Source: Aeromicrobium sp. IC_218 | GTDB taxonomy: Bacteria; Actinomycetota; Actinomycetes; Propionibacteriales; Nocardioidaceae | Length of the DNA stretch: 64,000 nucleotides | Assembly (NCBI RefSeq): GCF_004336805.1 | Contig: NZ_SJXM01000013.1 | Coordinates: 1 to 64,000, forward strand | Reading direction: 5' to 3' | Shown: piece after piece, positions 1-9,823 of the stretch | Position numbering within the stretch: position 1 is the stretch's first letter | How the letters are laid out: each line of letters opens with the position of its first letter | The notes under the pieces: generated by a model | Told to the model about the DNA's origin: nothing | The model's database searches: none | Seen by the model: only the letters and a program-made list of their open reading frames with translations | Translations under genes and position numbers: made by a program

Positions 1-554
1 CGCCTCCGCCGTCGGCCCCGCCCGCGTCGGGCGCCCCGGCGCTGTCGGACGTGAGGCGCCTGTGGCCCGACGTGCTGGCCAAGGTCGAGCAGCTGCGCCG
101 CTTCACCTGGATCATGCTGAGCCAGAACGCCCAGGTGGTCGGCGTCGACGACGGCACGGTGACGATCGGCCTGGTCAACTCCGGAGCCCGTGACTCCTTC
201 CTCAACAGCAAGTCCGACGAGGTGCTGCAGCGCGCGCTCTCCGACGTCCTGGGCGTCCAGTGGCGCGTCGACGCGGTGATCGACCCGGGCGCCACGCCCG
301 GTGCCGGCGTGCCCGAGCCGGCCGCCGCGGCCCCCGCCGCGCCTCCGGTCGAGCGTCCGCGCGGCGTCACGGCCCCGCCCGAGGTGCACCAGGCGCTGCA
401 GCAGGCGCCGGCCGAGGCCCCGACGGCCGCCGACATCGACGCCTCGGCCTCGCTCAACGACCCCGAGCTGGAGACCGAGAACCTCGATCCCGAGGCCCTG
501 CTCTCGCGCGAGCTGGGAGCCGAGGTCATCGAGGAGATCCCCTCCGACCAGTGA
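1..554 (+). CDS. dnaX: DNA polymerase III subunit gamma/tau, C-terminal part (5' end outside window)
   Basis: This is the 3' end of dnaX, the clamp-loader and tau subunit of the replicative polymerase. The reading frame is open from base 3, so the GTG at 51 is internal. The visible part has the conserved domain around LWPDVLAKVEQLRR and FTWIMLSQNAQVV, which in this family lies after the AAA+ region. A Pro/Ala/Glu-rich linker and an acidic tail follow. The ATPase domain lies upstream and is not seen. The stop TGA overlaps the GTG of the pab gene (GTGA), so the two are probably translationally coupled. Identification rests on this C-terminal domain and on the typical dnaX-recR vicinity. Confidence 0.85.
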   Translation, partial: PPPSAPPASGAPALSDVRRLWPDVLAKVEQLRRFTWIMLSQNAQVVGVDDGTVTIGLVNSGARDSFLNSKSDEVLQRALSDVLGVQWRVDAVIDPGATPGAGVPEPAAAAPAAPPVERPRGVTAPPEVHQALQQAPAEAPTAADIDASASLNDPELETENLDPEALLSRELGAEVIEEIPSDQ

Positions 555-3217
555 GCGCCGTCCCCGCGGTCCGGGTCGTCCGCCGACGGCTCGACCTGAC
601 CGGCGACCCGGTCGACGTCCTGCGCCGCCTGCGCGGCCAGTCGCGGGTCGTCGCGCTGACCGGGGCGTGGGCCGCCGGCGACGTCCTGTCGTTCGACCCG
701 CTGCGCGTGCTCGGGGCCGACGACGACCCGTTCGACCTCTGGTCCCCGGCGCTCGTCGGCGACGGCGGCGGCGACGGCGGCGGCTTCGGCGGGGGCTGGA
801 TCGGCCTGTGGGGCTACCAGCTCGGCCGCCGGCTGGAGCGCCTCGGCACGCAGCCACCGCGGCCCGTCCCGCAGCCGGACCACCGGCTCGGGTTCTACGA
901 CCGGGTGCTGCGCCACCGCGACGGACGGTGGTGGTTCGAGCAGCTCGCCGGGCTGGTCGGCGACGACGAGCAGGCCCGGCGCGAGACCGCGTTCCTCGGC
1001 GTCCTGGCCCGGCCGGCCGAGTCCCGCCCGGTGCACGTCGGGGCGATGACGATGACGCCGTCGCCGGCCGAGCACCGCGCGGGCGTGCAGCGCGTCCGCG
1101 ACCACGTGGCCGCGGGCGACGTCTTCCAGGTCAACCTCACCGCGCGGCTCGAGGCGCCGTTCGAGGGCGACCCGCTCGACCTGTTCGCCCGCGGCGTCGA
1201 GGCCCTCCGGCCGGCCTACGCGGCGTTCGTCGACGCCCCGGAGGGTGCGGCGGTCAGCCTGTCGCCCGAGCTGTTCCTGCGCCGCACCGGCGACCGCGTG
1301 CTCACCAGCCCGATCAAGGGCACGGCGCCGCTCTCGGCCGACCCCGACGCGCTCGTCGCCTCGGCCAAGGACCGGGCCGAGAACGTCATGATCGTCGACC
1401 TCATGCGCAACGACCTCGGACGTGTCGCGGTGCCCGGCACCGTGCGGGTGCCGTCGCTCGTCCGGGCCGAGCGGCACGCGGTCTGGCACCTGGTCTCCGA
1501 CGTCGTCGCGACCCTGCCGCGGGGCACGACGGACGGCGACCTGCTGCGCGCCACGTTCCCGCCGGGCTCCGTCACCGGCGCGCCCAAGGTGCGGGCCATG
1601 CAGCTGGTCGACGAGCTCGAGCCCACGGCCCGCGAGGCGTACACCGGCGCGATCGGGCACGCCAGCCCGGTCGCCGGGCTCGAGCTCAACGTCGCGATCC
1701 GGACGTTCGAGGTCGCCGACGGACGTGTGTGGCTCGGCGTCGGCGGCGGCATCGTGCACGACTCCGACCCGCAGGCCGAGTACGCCGAGTGCCTGGTCAA
1801 GGCCCGGCCGCTGGTCGAGGCGGTGGGCGGCACGCTGCCGCTGGACGCGCCCGCCCCCACGGGGCCGGCGCCGGTGCGGGTGGAGCCGCCGCGGCCGTGG
1901 CAGCCCGACCTCGGCCGTGGCGTCTTCGAGACGATGCTGGTGGTCGACGGCCGGGTCGCCCACCTCGAGCAGCACCTGGCCCGGCTCGCCGCGAGCGTCC
2001 GCGAGGTGCTGGGGTCGCCGGTCGGGTCCGAGGTCGAGGTCGCCGTCCGCACCCGAGCGGACGGCCTGACCGGCCGGCACCGGCTGCGCGTCGACGCCCG
2101 GCCGTCCGGCGCCGGGGTCGCCTTCACCGTGTCGTCGCAGCCGCTCGACGAGACGGCACCGGCATGGGTGCTGTCGCCGCGCGTGGTGCCTGGCGGTCTC
2201 GGGGCGCACAAGTGGGGCGACCGGTCCGCGCTGTTCGCCCACGGGTCGCCCGAGCGTGACGACCTCGTGCTCGACGCGGACGGCAGCGTCCTGGAGGCCG
2301 GGCGTGCCGCGATCGTGCTGGTGATGGACGACGGCGTCCACGTCCCGCCCCTCGACGGACGCCTGCTGCCCAGCACCACCCGGGCCCGGCTGCTCGACCG
2401 TCTCCGGCGGACGGGCGTGCCGGTCCACGAGCGGCGCCTGACGCTCGCCGACGTCGCCACCGCCCGCGAGGTGCTGGTGGCCAACGCCCTGCGTGGCGTC
2501 GTGCCGGTCGTCCAGGTCGACGGCGTCGGGCGCTGGACGCCCGGACCCCTGGCGGCCGAGCTCGCCCGGCCGGAGCAGGAGCGCCGGCTGGCCGAGGTCG
2601 AGGATCCGATCGCCGCCGGGGCGAAGGTGCTCGTCGTCGACAACTACGACTCGTTCGTCTACAACCTCGTGCAGCACGTGCGCGAGCTCGGCGCGGCCAC
2701 GACCGTCGTCCGGCACGACGCCGAGCGGCTCGACGACCTGGTCGCCGACTGTCTCGCCGGCAGCTACACGCACCTGCTCGTCTCGCCCGGACCCGGTGGC
2801 CCAGCCGACGCGGGGGTGAGCGTCGAGCTCGTCCGCCGCGTCGGTCCCCACCTGCCCACCCTCGGGGTGTGCCTGGGGCACCAGGCCGTCGCCGAGGCCT
2901 ACGGCGCCCGGGTGGTCCGCGCCCCCGACGTCGTGCACGGCAAGGCGTCGCTGGTGCACCACGACGGCCGCGGGGTCCACGCCGGTCTGGCCAGCCCGCT
3001 GCTCGTCGGCCGCTACCACTCGCTGGTCGTGGACGAGGCGAGCCTGCCGGCCGAGCTGGAGGTCACCAGCCGCACCGCGTCCGGGGTGGTCATGGGCCTG
3101 CGCCACCGCACGCACCCGGTCGAGGGCGTGCAGTGGCACCCGGAGTCGGTGCTGAGCCCGACCGGACGGCACGTGCTCGCCCGCTTCCTGACCGGCGACG
3201 CGGCCGGGCGGGCCTAG
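551..3217 (+). CDS. pabB: Trimodular aminodeoxychorismate synthase/lyase (PabB-PabC-PabA fusion)
   Basis: One 888-residue protein carries all three activities that turn chorismate and glutamine into p-aminobenzoate for folate. Residues about 1-440 are the chorismate-binding PabB domain, with TSPIKGTA (Lys256, the lysine that separates PabB from anthranilate synthase) and MRNDLGRV. Residues about 448-685 are a class IV aminotransferase (PabC, aminodeoxychorismate lyase) with PLP lysine Lys554 in GAHKWGDR. Residues about 690-885 are a class I glutamine amidotransferase with nucleophile Cys774 (GVCLGHQ) and the His863-Glu865 pair (WHPES). The start is GTG 551, overlapping the dnaX stop; the frame is open upstream, but that part is an out-of-frame shadow of dnaX. 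PabB-PabA and PabB-PabC fusions are known; all three in this order is less usual. Confidence 0.92.
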   Translation: MSAVPAVRVVRRRLDLTGDPVDVLRRLRGQSRVVALTGAWAAGDVLSFDPLRVLGADDDPFDLWSPALVGDGGGDGGGFGGGWIGLWGYQLGRRLERLGTQPPRPVPQPDHRLGFYDRVLRHRDGRWWFEQLAGLVGDDEQARRETAFLGVLARPAESRPVHVGAMTMTPSPAEHRAGVQRVRDHVAAGDVFQVNLTARLEAPFEGDPLDLFARGVEALRPAYAAFVDAPEGAAVSLSPELFLRRTGDRVLTSPIKGTAPLSADPDALVASAKDRAENVMIVDLMRNDLGRVAVPGTVRVPSLVRAERHAVWHLVSDVVATLPRGTTDGDLLRATFPPGSVTGAPKVRAMQLVDELEPTAREAYTGAIGHASPVAGLELNVAIRTFEVADGRVWLGVGGGIVHDSDPQAEYAECLVKARPLVEAVGGTLPLDAPAPTGPAPVRVEPPRPWQPDLGRGVFETMLVVDGRVAHLEQHLARLAASVREVLGSPVGSEVEVAVRTRADGLTGRHRLRVDARPSGAGVAFTVSSQPLDETAPAWVLSPRVVPGGLGAHKWGDRSALFAHGSPERDDLVLDADGSVLEAGRAAIVLVMDDGVHVPPLDGRLLPSTTRARLLDRLRRTGVPVHERRLTLADVATAREVLVANALRGVVPVVQVDGVGRWTPGPLAAELARPEQERRLAEVEDPIAAGAKVLVVDNYDSFVYNLVQHVRELGAATTVVRHDAERLDDLVADCLAGSYTHLLVSPGPGGPADAGVSVELVRRVGPHLPTLGVCLGHQAVAEAYGARVVRAPDVVHGKASLVHHDGRGVHAGLASPLLVGRYHSLVVDEASLPAELEVTSRTASGVVMGLRHRTHPVEGVQWHPESVLSPTGRHVLARFLTGDAAGRA

Positions 3218-3219
3218 CG

Positions 3220-3459
3220 GTGGACCCCGGACGCCGCGCCGTCGAGACCCGCGAGGCCGGGTACGTCCGCGTGGGGGAGCGCCTGGTCGGTGCCGAGGGC
3301 GTCCAGCACGTGGTGCTCGAGGTCGTCCGGCACGGCTCCGACGGCGTCACGCTGCTGCTCGGCCGGCTCCACGGCGACGAGGTCCGGGAGCTCCTCCGGC
3401 GCGAGCTGGGCCCGGACGAGCCGGTCCGCGTGCGGGTGGACGTCGGTCCCACGACGTAG
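3220..3459 (+). CDS. Small hypothetical protein
   Basis: A 79-residue frame starts with GTG two bases after the pab stop codon and ends before the next promoter. The product is rich in Val, Arg and Glu, has no membrane segment or cysteine and looks like a small beta-rich soluble protein. I recognise no family. In favour of it being real are the tight spacing to pab, the filled gap between two genes and normal high-GC codon use. Against it is the lack of any recognisable motif. A later GTG (in VRVGERLV) could also be the start. Confidence 0.45.
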   Translation: MDPGRRAVETREAGYVRVGERLVGAEGVQHVVLEVVRHGSDGVTLLLGRLHGDEVRELLRRELGPDEPVRVRVDVGPTT

Positions 3460-3491
3460 CCGAGCCGCCCTCCGCGGCCCCGCCCGCGTGC

Positions 3492-3497
3492 TAGGTT
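3492..3497 (+). promoter_or_regulatory. Candidate -10 box for the amidohydrolase gene
   Basis: TAGGTT lies 24 bases before the ATG at 3522, a typical actinobacterial -10 hexamer. Transcription would start near 3504, giving a leader of under 20 bases that holds the GAGGAG ribosome-binding site and the CRP-like palindrome. Confidence 0.4.
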
Positions 3498-3506
3498 CCG
3501 CGGAAC

Positions 3507-3522
3507 TGTGAGGAGCGTCACA
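3507..3522 (+). promoter_or_regulatory. Perfect CRP-type palindrome over the start of the amidohydrolase gene
   Basis: TGTGAGGAGCGTCACA matches TGTGA-N6-TCACA at all ten conserved positions. It includes the GGAG ribosome-binding site in its spacer and ends on the A of the ATG. A CRP/FNR-family regulator is encoded at 21358-22035. The site lies downstream of the candidate -10 box, so if it is used, repression is the likely outcome. A chance match helped by the Shine-Dalgarno sequence cannot be excluded. Confidence 0.5.
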
Positions 3523-5321
3523 TGGACCTGGACCTGATCGTCAGCGGCGGCACCGTCTTCGACGGCACCGGGGCACCCGGACGTCGTGCGGACGTCGGCA
3601 TCAAGGACGGTCGCGTCGTCACCGTCAGCGCCGTCCCGCTCGAGCCGGGCACCGGCACCCGGGTGGTCGACGCCACCGGACGCTGGGTCACCCCCGGCTT
3701 CGTCGACGCCCACACCCACTACGACGCCGAGCTCGTCGTCGCGCCCGGTCTGCACGAGTCGGTGCGCCACGGCGTGACCAGCGTGCTCATCGGCAACTGC
3801 TCGATCTCCGCGGTCTACTCCAGCCCGGTCGACGTCGCCGACCTGTTCAGCCGGGTCGAGGCGCTGCCGCGTCCGGCGGTGCTCGCCGCGCTCGAGGAGC
3901 GCAAGACCTGGTCGACGCCCGCGCAGTGGCGCGCGGCCCTCGAGGCGTCCCCGATGGGACCGCACGTCGCGTCGTTCCTCGGGCACTCCGACGTCCGGGG
4001 CAGCGTCATGGGCCTGGGCCGCGCGACCGACCCCGACCAGAAGGCGACCGCGGCCGACATGCGCGAGGTCGAGCGCCGGCTCGAGGAGGCGCTCGACGAG
4101 GGCTTCCTCGGCATCTCGACGATGACGAACCCGTGGGACAAGCTCGACGGCGACCGCTACCGCTCCCGGTCGCTGCCCTCGACGTACGCGTCGTGGAAGG
4201 AGTTCCGCCGCATCAGCCGCATCCTGCGCCGGCGCGGACGCGTGCTCCAGGGCGTCCCCAACCTGAACAAGAAGTACGACGTCGCGTTCTACCTGGCCAC
4301 GAGCACCGGCCTCGGCCGCGAGCCGCTCAAGGTCTCGCTGCTGTCGGCCGCCGACACCAAGGCCGAGCCGTGGGTGCGCCGCATCTTCGGCCCGCTCGCG
4401 TTCCTGGCCAACCGGGTCGGCCGCGGCCGCTTCGTCTGGCAGCACCTGCCCACGACGTTCAAGGTCTGGGCCGACGGCATCGACCTGGTCGTCTTCGAGG
4501 AGTTCGGCTCGGGCCGGGAGGCGCTGCACCTGCGCGACGAGATGCGCAGCGAGCTGCTGCAGGACGAGGCGTACCGGCGCTGGTTCCGCCAGGACTTCGA
4601 CAAGCGCTTCTCGCCCCGGGTCTGGCACCGCGACTTCGACGACGCCGAGATCACCGAGTGCCCGGACGCGTCCCTGGTCGGCCGCACGATCGGCGACGTC
4701 GCGCGCGAGCGGGGCGTCCACGCCGTCGACTGCTACCTGGACCTCGTGGTGGCGTACGGCACCGACCTGCGCTGGACGACCCCGATCGCCAACACCCGCG
4801 CGAAGGTGCAGGAGAAGCTGCTCACCACTCCCGGCGTCACGATCGGCTTCTCCGACGCGGGGGCGCACCTGCGCAACATGGCGTTCTACAACTTCGGCAT
4901 CTGCCTGCTGCGCAAGGTCCACGAGGCCCAGCGCACGCGCAAGCCGTTCCTGAGCGTCGAGCAGGCCGTGCACAAGCTCACCGGCGAGCTCGCCGACTTC
5001 TACGGCATCGACGCGGGTCGCCTGGTCGAGGGGGCCCGGGCCGACCTGGTGGTCGTCGACCCGCGCGGCCTGGACGCGTCCGTCGACGGCTACCACGAGG
5101 CCGTCTTCGAGGAGCTGGGCGGACTCAGCCGCATGGTCAACCGCAACGACGCCGCCGTCCACGCCACGGTCGTGTCCGGCACGGTCGTGTGGGAGGCCGG
5201 CGAGTTCGCCGAGGGCTACGGCCGCGACTTCGCGACGGGCCGCTTCCTGCCCGCCGGCGAGCCCGCCCCGATGCGCAAGCGGCCGGTGGCGTCGCCCGCG
5301 CGGGTCGCGGCCGGGGCCTGA
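3522..5321 (+). CDS. N-acyl-D-amino-acid deacylase family amidohydrolase
   Basis: This 599-residue cytoplasmic metal-dependent hydrolase belongs to the D-aminoacylase/dihydroorotase-like amidohydrolases. The N-terminal beta-sandwich segment DLIVSGGTVFDGTG leads into the metal motif GFVDAHTHYDAE. GNCSISA then carries the cysteine that many D-aminoacylases use as a metal ligand. The C-terminal barrel motif FSDAGAHLRNM supplies the catalytic Asp and His, and ARADLVVVDPRGL closes the sandwich domain. Length and motif order fit the family. The real substrate (N-acyl-D-amino acid or another amide) cannot be told from sequence. The gene stands alone after its own promoter, with a CRP-like site over its start. 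The ATG has a GAGGAG site 6 bases upstream. Confidence 0.85.
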   Translation: MDLDLIVSGGTVFDGTGAPGRRADVGIKDGRVVTVSAVPLEPGTGTRVVDATGRWVTPGFVDAHTHYDAELVVAPGLHESVRHGVTSVLIGNCSISAVYSSPVDVADLFSRVEALPRPAVLAALEERKTWSTPAQWRAALEASPMGPHVASFLGHSDVRGSVMGLGRATDPDQKATAADMREVERRLEEALDEGFLGISTMTNPWDKLDGDRYRSRSLPSTYASWKEFRRISRILRRRGRVLQGVPNLNKKYDVAFYLATSTGLGREPLKVSLLSAADTKAEPWVRRIFGPLAFLANRVGRGRFVWQHLPTTFKVWADGIDLVVFEEFGSGREALHLRDEMRSELLQDEAYRRWFRQDFDKRFSPRVWHRDFDDAEITECPDASLVGRTIGDVARERGVHAVDCYLDLVVAYGTDLRWTTPIANTRAKVQEKLLTTPGVTIGFSDAGAHLRNMAFYNFGICLLRKVHEAQRTRKPFLSVEQAVHKLTGELADFYGIDAGRLVEGARADLVVVDPRGLDASVDGYHEAVFEELGGLSRMVNRNDAAVHATVVSGTVVWEAGEFAEGYGRDFATGRFLPAGEPAPMRKRPVASPARVAAGA

Positions 5322-5337
5322 CCCGCGCGGGCGTCGC

Positions 5338-6624
5338 TCAGCGGCGTCCGCGCGGGAGCCGGCCGGGCAGCAGTCGCCGGTCGACGTCGAGCGGCTTCGC
5401 CAGGTCGATCGTGATGAGCTCGTTGACGTCCGCGACGTCGGCCCCACGACCGCCGGTGGCCGGGAAGTTGTTGTCGTTGAGCACGGCGATCGTGTCGCGG
5501 TCGAGCAGCTCGACGTCCTCGATCGTCACGTAGGGCAGCGCGAACGTGCGGCCGTACCCGCCGACGCCGTGCGGGTCGGGCAGGTCGAGCAGGTCGACCA
5601 GCTCGCGCTTGTCCACGTAGCCGTCACGGTCGCGGTCGCGCAGGTCGACCAGGAACACCTTCTTGAACCGAGCCGCCGCCCCCGCCAGGTTGTCGCGCTC
5701 GACGACGAGCAGCTGGTGCGCGTTCACCGCGATCGCGTCGCCGATGGCGTGCTCGGGCGCCTCGAGCCGGTAGCGGTCGAAGTCCCCGGTGAAGCGGGCC
5801 CCGTGACGGCCGAGCCGGACGTCGTAGATGCGCAGGTCGGACGCGCGTCCGGCTGCCTTGTCCTCGGCGGTGCTGCCCTCGAGCATCGGCAGGAGACGTT
5901 TGCCGTCGGGCGTGATCGCCATGCCCTCGAAGCCCTTGGAGTCGGGCAGGTTCGGCGTCGCGCCGGCCAGCAGCGGGCTCGACGGGGACGTGACGCCGGG
6001 CGTCGCGACGGGCGCCTCGAGCAGGCGTCCACGCGCGTCGGTGTGCAGCAGGAACGGGCCCAGCTCGTCGCCGAACCAGAACGTCCCGTCGCCCGCGACC
6101 TGCATGGACTCGACGTCGAAGTCCCAGCCGGTCAGCACGCGGTCGGGCTCGGGGCAGGAGTAGCCGTCCGGCAGGTCGGTGGCCGCGGTGCAGCCGCCGC
6201 CGCGCCACAGCGTCCACGGCACGTGCCCGCGCGGGTCCGACAGCGTGAACCCGCCGGGCAGGACGCGCGTGCGGCCGTCGCGGCCGGGCTTCACGCGGTG
6301 CACGCGCAGCTGGAAGTCGCGGCTGTTGGCCTTGGTGCCGAAGCCGTTGTCGCTCATGGTCAGGTAGCTGCCGTCGGCCAGCGCGTGCACGCCCGAGAAG
6401 CCCTGCACGGGCTGGCCCGGGAACGGTGCGGCGGTGTTGCCGGTGAAGAAGCCGGACGGCTCGCTGCCCGGCACGAAGGTCTCGGCGGCCAGCACGGAGC
6501 GGCTGGCCAGGTGCGTGCCCCGGTCGTGGTCGTGGTGACGATCGCCCCCGGCCGAGGCGGCGGCCGGGACGAGGGTGAGCGCGAGCAGCGCGGCGGTGCC
6601 GGCTCCCAGCATGGTTCGGTTCAT
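5338..6624 (-). CDS. Secreted esterase-like/phytase-family beta-propeller protein
   Basis: The 428-residue product starts with a clear Sec signal peptide (MNRTMLGAGTAALLALTL, then AASA), so it is exported. The mature part has the pattern of the 'esterase-like activity of phytase' family: FSGVHALADGSYLTMSDNGF near the start, then FWFGDELGPFLLH and GFEGMAITPDG, typical of an acidic-residue-rich calcium-binding propeller. The His/Asp-rich stretch after the signal (GGDRHHDHDRG) is low complexity. The ATG at 6624 is chosen because it begins the signal peptide; the frame runs further upstream without one. The gene is monocistronic and convergent with the amidohydrolase gene (16-base gap). The substrate is unknown, probably a phosphate ester or similar. 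Confidence 0.8.
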   Translation of the reverse strand: MNRTMLGAGTAALLALTLVPAAASAGGDRHHDHDRGTHLASRSVLAAETFVPGSEPSGFFTGNTAAPFPGQPVQGFSGVHALADGSYLTMSDNGFGTKANSRDFQLRVHRVKPGRDGRTRVLPGGFTLSDPRGHVPWTLWRGGGCTAATDLPDGYSCPEPDRVLTGWDFDVESMQVAGDGTFWFGDELGPFLLHTDARGRLLEAPVATPGVTSPSSPLLAGATPNLPDSKGFEGMAITPDGKRLLPMLEGSTAEDKAAGRASDLRIYDVRLGRHGARFTGDFDRYRLEAPEHAIGDAIAVNAHQLLVVERDNLAGAAARFKKVFLVDLRDRDRDGYVDKRELVDLLDLPDPHGVGGYGRTFALPYVTIEDVELLDRDTIAVLNDNNFPATGGRGADVADVNELITIDLAKPLDVDRRLLPGRLPRGRR

Positions 6625-6769
6625 CGTTCCCCCTGGATGCCCGGCGCCCGGGTGGCGCCGGCGACCTCCTGAGCCAAGCGCGCGGGGGTGGCCCGGCCGT
6701 GGCCCCGGCATGACGCACCGGTGAACCCTCGACCCGCGCGGCGGCGAGGCCGGACAGACAGCGGCGGAC

Positions 6770-6775
6770 TAGGCT
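6770..6775 (+). promoter_or_regulatory. Candidate -10 box for recR
   Basis: TAGGCT ends 8 bases before the recR ATG (6784). Transcription would start at or within a base or two of the start codon, a leaderless or nearly leaderless arrangement. Confidence 0.4.
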
Positions 6776-6783
6776 GGAGGCCT

Positions 6784-7404
6784 ATGTACGACGGCGTGAT
6801 CCAGGACCTCATCGACGAGCTCGGAAGTCTGCCCGGCGTCGGCCCGAAGAGTGCGCAGCGCATCGCGTTCCACCTGCTCGACGCCGATCCCGAGGACGTC
6901 CGGCGGTTCGCCGCTGTCCTCGTGCAGGTCAAGGAGAAGGTCCACTTCTGCTCGATCTGCGGCAACGTCACCGAGGACACCGAGTGCCGCATCTGCGCGG
7001 ACGCCCGCCGTGACCCGACGGTGCTGTGCGTGGTCGAGGAGAGCAAGGACATCCTGGCCATCGAGCGCACCCGTGAGTTCCGCGGCCGCTACCACGTGCT
7101 CGGCGGGGCGATCAGCCCGATCGCCGGCATCGGCCCCGACCAGCTGCGCATCCGCGAGCTGCTCCAGCGCCTGGGCGACGGCACCGTCACCGAGGTCATC
7201 ATCGCCACCGACCCGAACCTCGAGGGCGAGGCCACGGCCACGTACCTGCTCCGCATGCTCGCGCCGCTCGGCGTCCGGGTCAGCAAGCTTGCCAGCGGCC
7301 TGCCCGTCGGCGGCGACCTCGAGTACGCCGACGAGGTCACGCTCGGCCGCGCCTTCGAGGGACGTCTCTCGGTCGGCGGCGCGCCGGCCGAGCCGCGTCC
7401 CTGA
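6784..7404 (+). CDS. recR: Recombination mediator protein RecR
   Basis: RecR works with RecO (and RecF) to load RecA on gapped DNA. The 206-residue protein has the full family layout. A helix-hairpin-helix is at residues 16-26 ([11 protein letters not shown]), and a C4 zinc finger uses Cys56, Cys59, Cys68 and Cys71. A Toprim domain from about residue 79 ([13 protein letters not shown], later [14 protein letters not shown]) follows, with a C-terminal Walker-B-like region ([20 protein letters not shown]). Length is normal. In most actinobacteria recR lies just after dnaX and before the aspartate-kinase pair; here three unrelated genes lie between dnaX and recR. Confidence 0.97.
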   Translation: MYDGVIQDLIDELGSLPGVGPKSAQRIAFHLLDADPEDVRRFAAVLVQVKEKVHFCSICGNVTEDTECRICADARRDPTVLCVVEESKDILAIERTREFRGRYHVLGGAISPIAGIGPDQLRIRELLQRLGDGTVTEVIIATDPNLEGEATATYLLRMLAPLGVRVSKLASGLPVGGDLEYADEVTLGRAFEGRLSVGGAPAEPRP

Positions 7405-7449
7405 CGTCCGCCGTCCGAGCATCCCGGCCGGTCGTCTCGCCCGGCGCGG

Positions 7450-7455
7450 TAGGCT
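7450..7455 (+). promoter_or_regulatory. Candidate -10 box for lysC-asd
   Basis: TAGGCT lies 55 bases before the lysC GTG, giving a leader of about 48 bases. I see no riboswitch-like fold in this short leader. Confidence 0.35.
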
Positions 7456-7485
7456 TGCGGGGGCGCAACGGCGCGCCGCTCCTGA

Positions 7486-9822
<2,337 letters not shown>

Positions 9823-9823
9823 C

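Noticed and set aside
5569-6672. Long open frame on the plus strand opposite the phytase-like gene
   Set aside because: It is the antisense shadow of the secreted protein; composition (Val, Arg, Gln, His rich, no domain) is typical of reversed high-GC coding sequence. The minus strand frame has a signal peptide and family motifs.
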